From the NCBI GenBank assembly GCA_977017575.1, contig CDRNVI010000055.1, forward strand, positions 124,001-188,000: a stretch of 64,000 nt of DNA. Reading direction: 5' to 3'. A program made the position numbers and the translations under genes. Positions 53,301 through 61,702 of the stretch are shown here, in pieces (positions within the stretch are counted from its first letter, which is position 1; each line of letters starts with the position of its first letter). This DNA is from Paramoeba atlantica. Its lineage: Eukaryota; Discosea. Below the pieces are notes generated by a model. That model made no database searches and was not told the DNA's origin. It saw nothing but the letters and a program-made list of their open reading frames with translations.

Positions 53301-54883
53301 GTGTCGGCACCTCGCCATGGAAAGTATTATATGAGTTCGCGTCATACGGGTATGCGCGTTCCGGAAAACTTTTCAGCGAGAGAAACATACAGAAACCGCC
53401 GCAATGGCCTTTGGACCCGATGCCAGCGACGCGTTTAAATTTAGAATTATTAAAAAGCCTAGCACAAGCAGAACACCTGGAAGCTGAAGTCAATATATTA
53501 AAATACTTAGAAGATGAACCTTTTAGCAGTTTGACGTGTACAAAATGTACACCTGTCTACAGTGGCGAATCCAAGTACCTCGCCCCCTTTTTAGGCGATT
53601 TAGTGAAAAGTGGTATTTTGAAACCATTACCGCGTCGAAAAGCGAAAATCTGGATGTCAGCGTTTCTAGTTCCAAAACAGAGAAAACGTACCTTAAGAGC
53701 GATACTAAATGCGATCCCACTGAACGAGATACAGGAGATGGTTCCCGGACCATTACAGCTTCCGGGGTTATCTGACATTGCAGACATGATTCGGAGGCAC
53801 GACTTTTTCTGCGAAACAGACGGGAAGAGCTGGTACAATCAATTCGATCTTCCACAAGCGGCGTTACCATTCTTTGCGATTCGTGTTTCGGGTCGCACAT
53901 ACGCTTGGTCTACATTACCCATGGGGTGGAAGAGTTCAGTGAAGATCGCACATGCCGCTACATCCATTCTTCACCATTTACCGGGAGCTAAAAGTGAAAC
54001 CTTGATGTTCATTGATAATGGCTACCGGTTCTCAAATTCAACAAAGGACTTGGAGAACGACCTCGGTGAAGTTTTAGTAAGAGCAGAAAAAGTCTCAGCC
54101 ACTTTAGTCGTTACAACACCGCCGCAAGCGGCGGGAACCATTTTAGGCGTTCAGGTAGATCTCTCTCGAAAGACCCTTTGTTTACCCCGCGAATTTATTG
54201 AGAAGTTGGTAGCTTTGCGCAACACGTTTGAAACTCCTCAACGAATCCAATCTAGGCCCTCACATCGCTTAGTGTGGAAGGTACTGGGAACTATTTTTTG
54301 GGCCGCACGAGTGCTGGGGATTGCACAATGCGACTACATAACGGTGATGCTATGGATTCGCAACAGAGCCCGGTTTCTTTCTTGCAATCCGATCTACTGG
54401 GACAAGGCCCGTTGGATGCGACCGGAATTTGTTACAGCCTTGATTGAACTCCTAAATCGTATCGAAATCAACATACCCCGGAGCGTTGGAGAGTCAGCAG
54501 ACGAAAGTGAGCGTATCTACGTGGACGCGTCACAGGGCAGATGGGGTCTCGCCTGGTGGGAAGCAGGGAATCTACGAGATCGCAGTGGTATTTTTCCCTC
54601 CTGGTTGAAAGAGAAGCCAATCGCCTATAAAGAACTGTATGCTGCTGAGATGGGTCTGAAGGAATGTAAAGAACGAAAATTAAAAAATGTGACCATTATC
54701 TCTGACAACAAGAATGTAGTATCATGGATGTCGCGCTGGTGCGCGGGTCCTCCTCTTATTATGTCGTGGTTGCAGCGTCTGCGAAATGATTATTATGTGA
54801 AGGGCACGTTCAGGGAAATCATCTGGACGAGTTCGGATACAAATCTGGCGGATGCGCCATCCCGACGGGGAGGATCAGCCTAG
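53300..54883 (+). CDS. E6 reverse transcriptase-RNase H
   Basis: About 525 residues. RT: LVKSGILKPLPRRKAKIWMS near 53597, AFLVPKQRKRTLRAILNAIP, FFCETDGKSWYNQFDLP near 53802, WSTLPMGWKSSVKIAH near 53907, motif-C box MFIDNGYRF near 54006. RNase H: IYVDASQGRWGLAWW near 54514, AYKELYAAEMGL, ISDNKNVVSWMSRW, NLADAPSRRG near 54841-54870. The sequence belongs to a different YR-retroelement lineage from E1-E5, perhaps TATE-like. The gene looks whole; its start is not fixed. Confidence 0.75.
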   Translation, partial: GVGTSPWKVLYEFASYGYARSGKLFSERNIQKPPQWPLDPMPATRLNLELLKSLAQAEHLEAEVNILKYLEDEPFSSLTCTKCTPVYSGESKYLAPFLGDLVKSGILKPLPRRKAKIWMSAFLVPKQRKRTLRAILNAIPLNEIQEMVPGPLQLPGLSDIADMIRRHDFFCETDGKSWYNQFDLPQAALPFFAIRVSGRTYAWSTLPMGWKSSVKIAHAATSILHHLPGAKSETLMFIDNGYRFSNSTKDLENDLGEVLVRAEKVSATLVVTTPPQAAGTILGVQVDLSRKTLCLPREFIEKLVALRNTFETPQRIQSRPSHRLVWKVLGTIFWAARVLGIAQCDYITVMLWIRNRARFLSCNPIYWDKARWMRPEFVTALIELLNRIEINIPRSVGESADESERIYVDASQGRWGLAWWEAGNLRDRSGIFPSWLKEKPIAYKELYAAEMGLKECKERKLKNVTIISDNKNVVSWMSRWCAGPPLIMSWLQRLRNDYYVKGTFREIIWTSSDTNLADAPSRRGGSA

Positions 54884-55001
54884 ACGGAAAATTGCTATTC
54901 GTGAAAAGCGAGGATTAAGATAAACTTACTGGAATTTCTATAGTTTCGCTTGGATAACAGCAACTAAATCCGTGGAACCGGAGGACGACCAACATGGTTA
55001 T

Positions 55002-55034
55002 ACACTTATTCTGAAATATTTAAGAAACTACGAC
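55002..55034 (+). repeat. E6 leader repeat, right copy
   Basis: 33 bp starting ACACTTATTCTGAAATATTT, identical to 31177-31209 just before the E6 Gag gene. In the E3 layout the equivalent pair is A1 and A2, so this may be the remains of A2. No repeated B block was found around it. The spacer 54884-55001 holds no gene. Confidence 0.6.
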
Positions 55035-55202
55035 TTGAATTGAATATAAGCTTAGTACTAACGAACAGAACTGTATTACGTTATTGTGTTATTCTCAAAG
55101 TAGAAACTGTTCCCAACAGTGAAATTGTTGGCGTCTACCTCATTTAGCACATCCTTTTGGTATCTATATTTTCTTCTTCGCTCGGCATGTAACTCAGACG
55201 CT

Positions 55203-55700
55203 ATGGAAAAAAAAGCACAGACAGCCGCTGACCTAGAGGCCAAGAATGGAAAGATGAGTATCGACGAACCTCTGCCGCCCCTAGCCTCCATATGCTCCGC
55301 TCCTATCAACACCTGCAAGGATATTCCAAACAGTTGCCGACAAGCATGGGCCAAAATATTCTGCGAATGTCTATCCTCAGCTGTCCGGGAAAACACGACT
55401 GAGGCTTGGACGCTCCTTGCAATGTTGCCAAAGTGTGTGTTGCCGGCCCCAAGGCGCGGAGGTCATAGGGCGAAAACTTTTTACGCTTCACACGTCCGGA
55501 AATGTCTAGCTAAATGGTCGTCAAAACAATATCTATCACTTTGGAACGAAACATGTAAGACTTTGAAGCGTAAGAAACGTGCTGCGCAAGCAACAGGAAG
55601 TTTAAAGGAAAAATGTGGTCCCCGCGTGGGTTACCCGTTCGCAAAAATTATTTCATGTGCGGGAATAATTTCTTCGTGTTCGCGTGTAGACAAAGAATAG
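55203..55700 (+). CDS. Unassigned retroelement-type frame
   Basis: About 165 residues from ATG 55203 (MEKKAQTAADLEAK). The central segment AWTLLAMLPKCVLPAPRRGG recalls a segment (L-x-x-LPK-x-VL-x-x-P-RGG) that I remember near the N-terminus of LINE polyproteins in diverse protists; this is from memory and unchecked. A Lys/Arg-rich stretch follows (KTLKRKKRAAQA). Its last codons run into a copy of the YR end motif (GTCCCCGCGTGGGTTACCCG near 55618-55637), so the frame is probably cut by a YR-element end. Function unknown. Confidence 0.35.
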   Translation: MEKKAQTAADLEAKNGKMSIDEPLPPLASICSAPINTCKDIPNSCRQAWAKIFCECLSSAVRENTTEAWTLLAMLPKCVLPAPRRGGHRAKTFYASHVRKCLAKWSSKQYLSLWNETCKTLKRKKRAAQATGSLKEKCGPRVGYPFAKIISCAGIISSCSRVDKE

Positions 55701-55799
55701 TGACAAAGAACACTACATAAGAAAAAGGTCTGTTTCAAAGTAAACTTCGTAGCCTGACATCTTCGTCTTCTTTTCTTCGTCTGACGCAATCGTCTCAAA

Positions 55800-56585
55800 A
55801 GGCGAGTTCACTTTCTTTTCTGTCCCGTGATATGTATTTCCTAAGTTGTGAGTACGCCACTGCACCATTCAGCTCCTGTAACAATACCTGGAACTCTGAT
55901 TTGATTTGTTGTCTCTGACTTCCGCTAGCGTCCGCAAGTGCTGAGAGCAGGGATTGCGTGTTCGTGTGCATCGCGCCTCCTGACAGGATGGGGATACATT
56001 GAAAGGAGCTTTTTTCCAGATTTCACGTATGTGTCGTGTTTGCGCTTGGAGGCCTCTCGAAACAGCTGGGCGCATTTCGTCGCAAGATTGGAGGGAGCGA
56101 GTTCATGTACAACGGTTAGGTCGTAATATATTTCCCCACTTGCCCAATAGATAACGAGATCTGGCCCGGACCGACGGAAAGATCTGCCTCCACATGCTCG
56201 TTCGTGGGTCCGTTTGTGGTTTGGTTCAACCATCTCGTTGCATTGCGTGCAACGGAGGGTGGAAAAAGTTCGAGGCTCCTTTTCACACGGAATGCCGGTT
56301 TTTAAACACAGTTCGTATAAGAAGTTGACCAGGGTGTTGTGCTTTACCGTTGCGTTTAAACCAGCGCATTTTGAGCATCCTGTAATATGACGTATCATGT
56401 TGTCAGAATTCAGAAGAATTTTGCACCCTGGACAAATAATATGGGAGGGCGAATCCGGATGTGCAATTCCAAGTCCAAATCCAAAAAAAAAAAATCCAAG
56501 TCTCGGCAATTCCAAGTCTCGGCATTATGGCAAGTCGGAAGAGGTGGGGTGGAATTAATTTTGTGTCCGACGGTACCCACTCGCT
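55800..56585 (-). pseudogene. CRE-F zinc-finger and restriction-like endonuclease part
   Basis: Minus-strand reading gives SEWVPSDTKLIPPHLF, AIMPRLGIA, CPGCKILL...HITGCSKCAG (near 56430-56355), CTQCNEMVEPNHKRTHERAC (near 56250-56193), SGPDLVIYWASGEIYYDLTV (near 56175-56115), and in another frame the C-terminal tail with LLQELNGAVAYSQL (near 55900). Between MPRLGIA and the next segment there is a small duplication with a T-run (near 56483-56515), and a frameshift lies near 55990. Closest to CRE-A and CRE-D. Confidence 0.8.
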
Positions 56586-56591
56586 GTTTCC

Positions 56592-57332
56592 TGGATGTGT
56601 GCGATGCTCAGGAACCAACAGCACCACGAAGCACAATGCACTGGCCAGATACATATATGATTTATGTCAAAAGGCCGGCATTCCATGTGGACGAGAACCT
56701 AGGGAGTTCTCCGCTTACATATGCTCAATATGCAATTCAGAAGTCGAGGAGGAGAGGGAGTCGCAGCACTCGAAGGTTTGTCACGGCAGCACTTTCCGAA
56801 GATCAGGACCCGACCTCGTAATATATTGGGCTACAGGCCCGATATTCTACGATTTAACAGTAGTACACGATCTTGCTCCATCTATGAAATCGATGTCAGT
56901 GCAGAAGGCGTTCCGCGATGCTATCACACGCAAGGAAACCAGGTACGTAGCGTCGAAACTGATTCCGAAAGAGCAATTCAAATGCCTCCCGGTCCTCTCG
57001 AGCGGGGCGATGCACCCAAATACTAAAGAAGTGTTGCAAATTTTGGCGGAGAAATGTGGACGTGAACAGCAATCCATACAAAGGGACTTCACACTCCACC
57101 TTCAAGAAATAAACGGCGCAATCTGTCTCTCCCAGCTCAGGAAATATGTCGCACAAGAGGACGGGGACAATATTTCCTTCTGATTCTAGGTAGAACGGCG
57201 AACTAGGGGAGATTTAAGAAAAATTAGGGTAGGATAAATTTAGGGTAGGATAAATTAGGGCAGGATAAATTAGGGTAGGAAAAAAAAAGTCGAGACGCAA
57301 GAGGAGGAAAGAGTAAAGAGAAATGGGAAACG
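56592..57332 (+). mobile_element. 5'-truncated CRE-B copy inside CRE-F
   Basis: 56588-57293 is almost identical to 23660-24366: two single-base differences and one A fewer in the A-run were noticed over about 700 bp. It carries the end of the CRE-B gene (frame open to the stop at 57181-57183), the telomere-like tail (57209-57287) and about 40 further bases. It starts at the zinc-finger segment (PGCVRCSG). Target repeat GTTTCC on both sides. This is a typical truncated product of target-primed reverse transcription and is young. Confidence 0.85.
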
Positions 57333-57338
57333 GTTTCC

Positions 57339-59588
57339 TTTGAATGCTACTTTCTCGAGTATTTTGGACATGTCCGATGTGCCGCTTGTCAATTTCTTCC
57401 AGGTTCTAGAGTGTATCTGGGCTGCCGTAGTTGTTGTGCCATTATACTTGTGTGCTGCTGGTCGTGGGCGCTTTGTATTTCGAGGTTGTCGGTCCGAGCT
57501 GAGTTGTTCACTTGTTGCTCAAGAACCGAGTACCTGGATGATTCATATGCTGCCCTTCTTGTCGTTGCGCATGCTGTTAATCCTAAGCCCCCTTTCTTCG
57601 TTGGCATGCGTATTAGCGACATTTGTTCTTCATTTAATTCTCCGAACCACGATTCGACCACTTTCTCAGTTTCCGTGTCAAAGCCCTCCGCTGAATTTTC
57701 GGAGGCGGCGGGATTGTGAACACGCATATGATATGTTTGTCTTACATTGACACACTTGGAGAGAATCTTGCATGACAGGTTGCTAGGGCCCATGCGCTTG
57801 AGTCGACGGAATATGTCATTGTGTTTCTCCAGCGACTTCGACAAACATTGACTCACAACTTTATCATCTCCAACGAACGCTCCCAGTACTTTGAACGCCT
57901 CGTCTTCCCCAGTGACTCCCGCGTCTCGAAGTGCGTGTGGCATACGCTTTTTCCGTTTCCACCGAACCATATGCATTTGTGGCTCGCCACAAATAAGCTT
58001 TGATGCGTCAGTAGCTCGCGGAGGTATAGGAAAGCATCTGTCAACTCTTCGGGGTTGTGAGAAGCTAGTGTGATGTCGTCAACATAGGCATTTATTTTAA
58101 CTTTCGGATACTTTGCCGCCAGAGTTTCCAACACTGGTTGAAGCAACGTGCAGAAGTACACCGTCGAAAGGGTCGAGCCTTGTCTTACTCCGTTCGTACT
58201 TAGAATAGTACCGACGTGCTTGCCTTCGTGACCGTAATAGAGAAGTTCTGAAGGAGCTGCGTACTCGGCATGAAAGAATCTTTGGAATGGTCGAAGTGTC
58301 GCCAATCCGTAAACTGCTCTGGCCAGGTCATTTCTTGATGGGGCGTTGAACGCGTTCTTGGCGTCGATTGACATGATACATGAACCTTCCTTGTATAGGG
58401 AGTTCAATGTATGTACAACCCTTTCGCAGCCGGACTTCGCCATCACTCCTTGTTGTATCGGAGCGAAAAGTGGTTGGAGAGTGAATTCGAAACGTTGCAC
58501 CAAAACCAAACCTGCTAGTTTCATTATCACTTCCCCAACTGCCATTGGACGGACACCCCCATTGGTCTTGGGTATTACAATGAGTCTTGATCTCGTTAAC
58601 CGCCGCATTACGTCTTTTGAGAGAAAGCCATTCACAAGGTCCATGAGCATATGACAGAAATTCGCACAACAGACGGGATCATCTATCAGGATACGGACGA
58701 TCGTGTCTGTCATTCCCGTGGGCCCCGGGCTGGCTCCCTTGGCGAGGCGTAACCCGGCGGAACGTAACTCAGTGGGATGCAGACCACCGAGAATCGGAGC
58801 GTCTCTGGGAAGATCGAATTCATAAGAGCTTTGCGGGTGGAGGTCTTGGAGTTTTTGTAAAGTTTCTTCGTCCGAAAGTTGATGTGCAGCGAACTTACGA
58901 TCTAGTATTTGCGTTGCTTTTTTCGTGGACCCCTCTATCATTAGTCGAGTTGCTTTTTTAATGGCCCGTTTATCGGTCTTTTCTTCCTTGGATTCTTCGT
59001 TCTCGCAAGTGTTCATTTCACAGCTCACAGGCCGTCGACGGCTTCTTCGGATACCAGCTCGTTGAATATCCGCGAGGGAAGTCTTCATCGCTGACAGGAC
59101 ACTGTGCCAAATTTTGTGTCTCTCGGGGTATGAATTTTGAATGTATTCGCTCATGATTTCACGAAACGTTGCTATAACTCCTGGTATTGATTCGGGTTTT
59201 ATGACTCGTGCTGTCGGAATAGGTGTGTGATCCAAGTCATCGTCACTCCACTCTAGGACCGGTAGAGCGGCTGGCACTGGCGAGGCAACGTTTTCAGGCT
59301 CGGTGGGTGACTTGGGTGTCGGAGGTGCAGTGTGCCAGTACAACTTGTAGATTCTGACGGTGTCATGAGAGGGGATAGTTCCTGAGAATTCTTGGTCGGG
59401 TTTATGGCCTACGACTCCCGTGTACTGAATTGACAGTTTGCCGAAGCCTTTTCTTTTGTAAATGCTGGTTACTCTCCCGATCGAGACGTTCATCCGTTCT
59501 TGATTGTCGAAGGCCCACGCAACAGTGCACATGGTGCCCTTTTTGATGCTTTGTGATGCGTTCCAAATTTCCGTGGCAGGAACCGGAT
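57339..59588 (-). pseudogene. CRE-F conserved segment and reverse transcriptase
   Basis: Minus strand: GTMCTVAWAFDNQ ... VRIYKLYW (59535-59337), helical linker, RT with LAKGASPGPTGMTDT (near 58750), DAKNAFNAPSRND (near 58365), NGVRQGSTLSTVY (near 58195), NAYVDDITLAS (near 58090), then KCIWFGGNGK (near 57960) and, in another frame, LGAFVGDDKVVSQCL (near 57878) and PTKKGGLGLTAC (near 57600). One frameshift lies near 57940-57955 and another near 57400-57420. The C-terminal part is continued left of the CRE-B insert. Confidence 0.85.
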
Positions 59589-59599
59589 ATTGAAGCTGC

Positions 59600-60111
59600 A
59601 GGAACCGGATATTGAACCCAGCTTCCCGAGCTAACTCACCCGGCGTCGCATAACAAGACGCTAAAGAACTAGGGTGAGCACAACGAAGACAATATGGATG
59701 ACACTACCCGGTGCCAGTAAAACGAGGCACTAAATAATTAGGGTGGATGTCATTCTGGCAACGTAGAATGGGTGGCACCGCCCGGTACCGAATATAACAA
59801 GGTACTAAGAAACTAGGGTGGGTGCCATTCGGGCTAATCTTCGGAATGTATTTGTGTTTTTTTTTTATCCACCCTCAAAAGATAGAGTGGTTTTTTTTGG
59901 TCAAGGGGCGCCTTATTTGCATTACCTAAGGTGCAGGGGTATAGCGCACCCCACCTCCCTAGCTGTAACCTAACTCCTCTCCAAGCGGAGGTCAGCCATA
60001 GCAAGCTACGGCTGGCTCTCCGGATACGTCGCAAGACGTATTCGGACTGCCCGTTTGGGGAGTTGAGGGGCCATAACTTTTCGGAGTCAAAAGGCCCAAT
60101 ACATCATCATC
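59600..60111 (+). mobile_element. SINE-like 512-bp insert with three tandem hairpin heads
   Basis: Bordered by ATTGAAGCTGC (59589-59599 and 60112-60122). The 5' part contains three successive versions of one hairpin motif (about 59636-59682, 59698-59752 and 59773-59832), each with CCCGG ... AACTAGGGTG-like sides and a different but complementary inner stem (GGCGTC/GACGC, GGTGCC/GGCAC, GGTACC/GGTAC). The 3' part has palindromic stretches (GATACGTCGCAAGACGTATTC near 60021) and ends in CATCATCATC. No gene. Related inserts: 18725-19068 and 32168-32300. Confidence 0.75.
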
Positions 60112-60122
60112 ATTGAAGCTGC

Positions 60123-60651
60123 GGGGAGAGTTGCGATAGTGATTCGCAAATCTCATTGGAGTCAACTTGCTCGGCGAATATGACTGTCTGAGCTGAATTG
60201 CAGTTGCGGCTCTCTGGATCAGTACAATTTGCCGATTCACTACTTTGTTCTTGAGTTGGTACGGTTGGCTCCGTCTTTGAATTGTTAATTTCGTCAACAT
60301 CGTTGGCTTCTAAACTCGTATCCAAAATTTGGTCCTTTAGTGTTTCGAAGGGGAGTGGGAGAGGACTGGGAAGCTCGTTAGGCTCGCCTTGCGGGCCTCT
60401 GTTTGACTTCGAGAGTATGCTATTTGAGATTTCAACCTCATGGGTCGAGTGGCGAGTTCCGTCGAATGGGGTCGAAAGAGAGGGGGATTCGCAATCGTAG
60501 AAGTTATCTCCCGTTGCATTTGCGTCTGGCTCTGTTTCCTGTGGGTGTTTCGGTGAGCACGTCTCGCTGTCATTGTTGTATGTAATGCGTACACGATTGT
60601 CACGCAATTACGCGACAGCCTACCAAAGGCCGCATGGCTAGGTTCTATCAA
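60123..60651 (-). pseudogene. CRE-F N-terminal region
   Basis: On the minus strand one frame reads GDNFYDCESPSLS and then NELPSPLPLPFE and FAEQVDSNEICESLSQLSPQL, matching GDFHDCESPPPFS, PAPLPVDNE and FDEEVDSGRLCTELGSMSPQ in CRE-A (near 46990-47400). This low-complexity, acidic N-terminal part precedes the conserved segment; the SINE-like insert separates them. The start codon was not identified. Confidence 0.6.
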
Positions 60652-60674
60652 TTCGTAGACCTACACAGCTGAAA

Positions 60675-60701
60675 GTTTTGATTGATTGATTGATCGATTG
60701 A
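60675..60701. repeat. TGAT/TTGA microsatellite
   Basis: About six tetranucleotide units (TTGATTGATTGATTGATCGATTGATG), at the 5' side of minus-strand CRE-F. Compare 30826-30851 at the 3' side of CRE-D. Confidence 0.7.
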
Positions 60702-61555
60702 TGTAAACTTGAAAGAGTAATTTTGGTTCCGTCATAGTCAGATGACGAAGTAAAAAATGTATTTGATAGTTTACGAGAGGAAATTTAGACGAGAACAAAT
60801 ACGAATTTGAAAAGACTCCTTTTTCTCGAATGGCCCTACGAGGCACATAATCTCTGAATATATCTAAATATAGGATGCTCCTTTGTTGTCTTCGTATCAT
60901 TGTTTATCGAAGCGCGTGGGTGTAGTGTGTGTTGTCGGTGTTTCCTTCTGTTTCGTTGTCGGCGTTTCAACGTTATTCGTCCTCACTGTTTCAACCTCGG
61001 GCGCGCCGGAAAAGATATCGAATCCGCGGACGTCATGAAACCATCCGTCTCCGTGGTTGGAATATCCGTTAACATATGCTTGCGCACCGAGCTAAACTGA
61101 ATTACGAAAACGTGCGACATGCTCTTCAACTAGAAATTGAAAAGATGTCAGCATACACAGTCGTAACTCAACTGCGAGAGTACATCCCAACGGAGAACTG
61201 GATGGGAGGCCTTCGGCTTTAGAGAGCTCCAGGAAATTCTTCAACCGTGGCGATATCTTTCTTTCCTTTCGACCATTCTCTTCCTATCATTTCGGAATCT
61301 TTCGATTAGCTTCGAAAGACCGGGAAAAGAACCCTCCAGTGCGTTTTTATGGTTTACGGTTTACGATTGGTTTACGGTAATTGAAGCATTTATATGTAGA
61401 ATAAGAAGTATGCATGCTGAACGAACTATTTATAAACGAAAAGGGGGTTATAAACAAAAAGGGGGTTATAAACAGCCAAATTAGATTTATGCACTCGTGA
61501 TTGCGCGCTCCGAATTAAAAAAAAGCGTCAAAGACATTAACATATTGACTTTTCG
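60702..61555. other. Gene-free spacer
   Basis: No convincing gene. Near 60829-60860 the words GGCCCTACGAGGCACATAAT resemble GGCCCTTCGGGGCACATAAT in A2 of E1 (2506-2525), so remains of an E1-family end may be present. Near 61439-61480 a short tandem repeat of AAAGGGGGTTATAAACA occurs twice. The rest shows nothing I can name. Confidence 0.4.
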
Positions 61556-61589
61556 GTGGGCTCTCATTTGTATTCGACAATAGTATTCC

Positions 61590-61652
61590 TTGGAGGGTCA
61601 GATTCCTTGGAGGGTTTCTTCAGATTCCTTGGAAGGTCAGATTCCTTGGAGG
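61590..61652 (+). repeat. Short tandem repeat upstream of CRE-E
   Basis: Four imperfect units of about 18-25 bp built on CAGATTCCTTGGAGGGT. The last unit runs directly into the spliced-leader-like sequence. Confidence 0.7.
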
Positions 61653-61669
61653 GTTTCTGTACCTTGTTG
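61653..61669 (+). other. Spliced-leader-like sequence at the 5' end of CRE-E
   Basis: GTTTCTGTACCTTGTTG, the last 17 bases of the sequence at 32529-32551 and (minus) 38146-38168. It lies 33 bp before the ATG of CRE-E. The upstream bases differ from the other two copies, so the leader is truncated here. Confidence 0.75.
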
Positions 61670-61702
61670 AATTCTTTTTACTACTTTGCTTTTCTTTCTT
61701 TT

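Larger units (their letters stand above)
31177..55034 (+). mobile_element. YR (DIRS/TATE-like) retroelement E6, split by an 18.6-kb nest
   Basis: The left part has a 33-bp leader (31177-31209) and Gag (31230-32114). The right part has recombinase, a proline-rich frame and RT/RNase H (51053-54883) and a second copy of the leader (55002-55034). CCCCTCAGGGA occurs at 32157-32167 and at 50741-50751, i.e. at both edges of everything in between, so I infer one original insertion into E6 at this site, later filled by others. The RT is clearly different from E1-E5. Apart from insertions it is broken about once or twice. Confidence 0.5.
55740..60690 (-). mobile_element. CRE-F, CRE/SLACS-type LINE on the minus strand with two insertions
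   Basis: Read on the minus strand: N-terminal region (60651-60123), a SINE-like insert (59600-60111), conserved CRE segment and RT (59588-57339), a 5'-truncated CRE-B copy in opposite orientation (56592-57332), then zinc fingers and endonuclease (56585-~55800). Target repeats are seen for both inserts: ATTGAAGCTGC (59589-59599, 60112-60122) and GTTTCC (56586-56591, 57333-57338). A TTGA-type run lies at the 5' side. Confidence 0.75.

Noticed and set aside
51053-54883. A single 1276-codon protein spanning recombinase to RNase H of E6
   Set aside because: The middle part of that frame has no recognisable domain, while the overlapping frame there carries the recombinase end and a proline-rich coiled-coil protein. 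The long open stretch is best seen as overlap, with RT/RNase H as a separate part.
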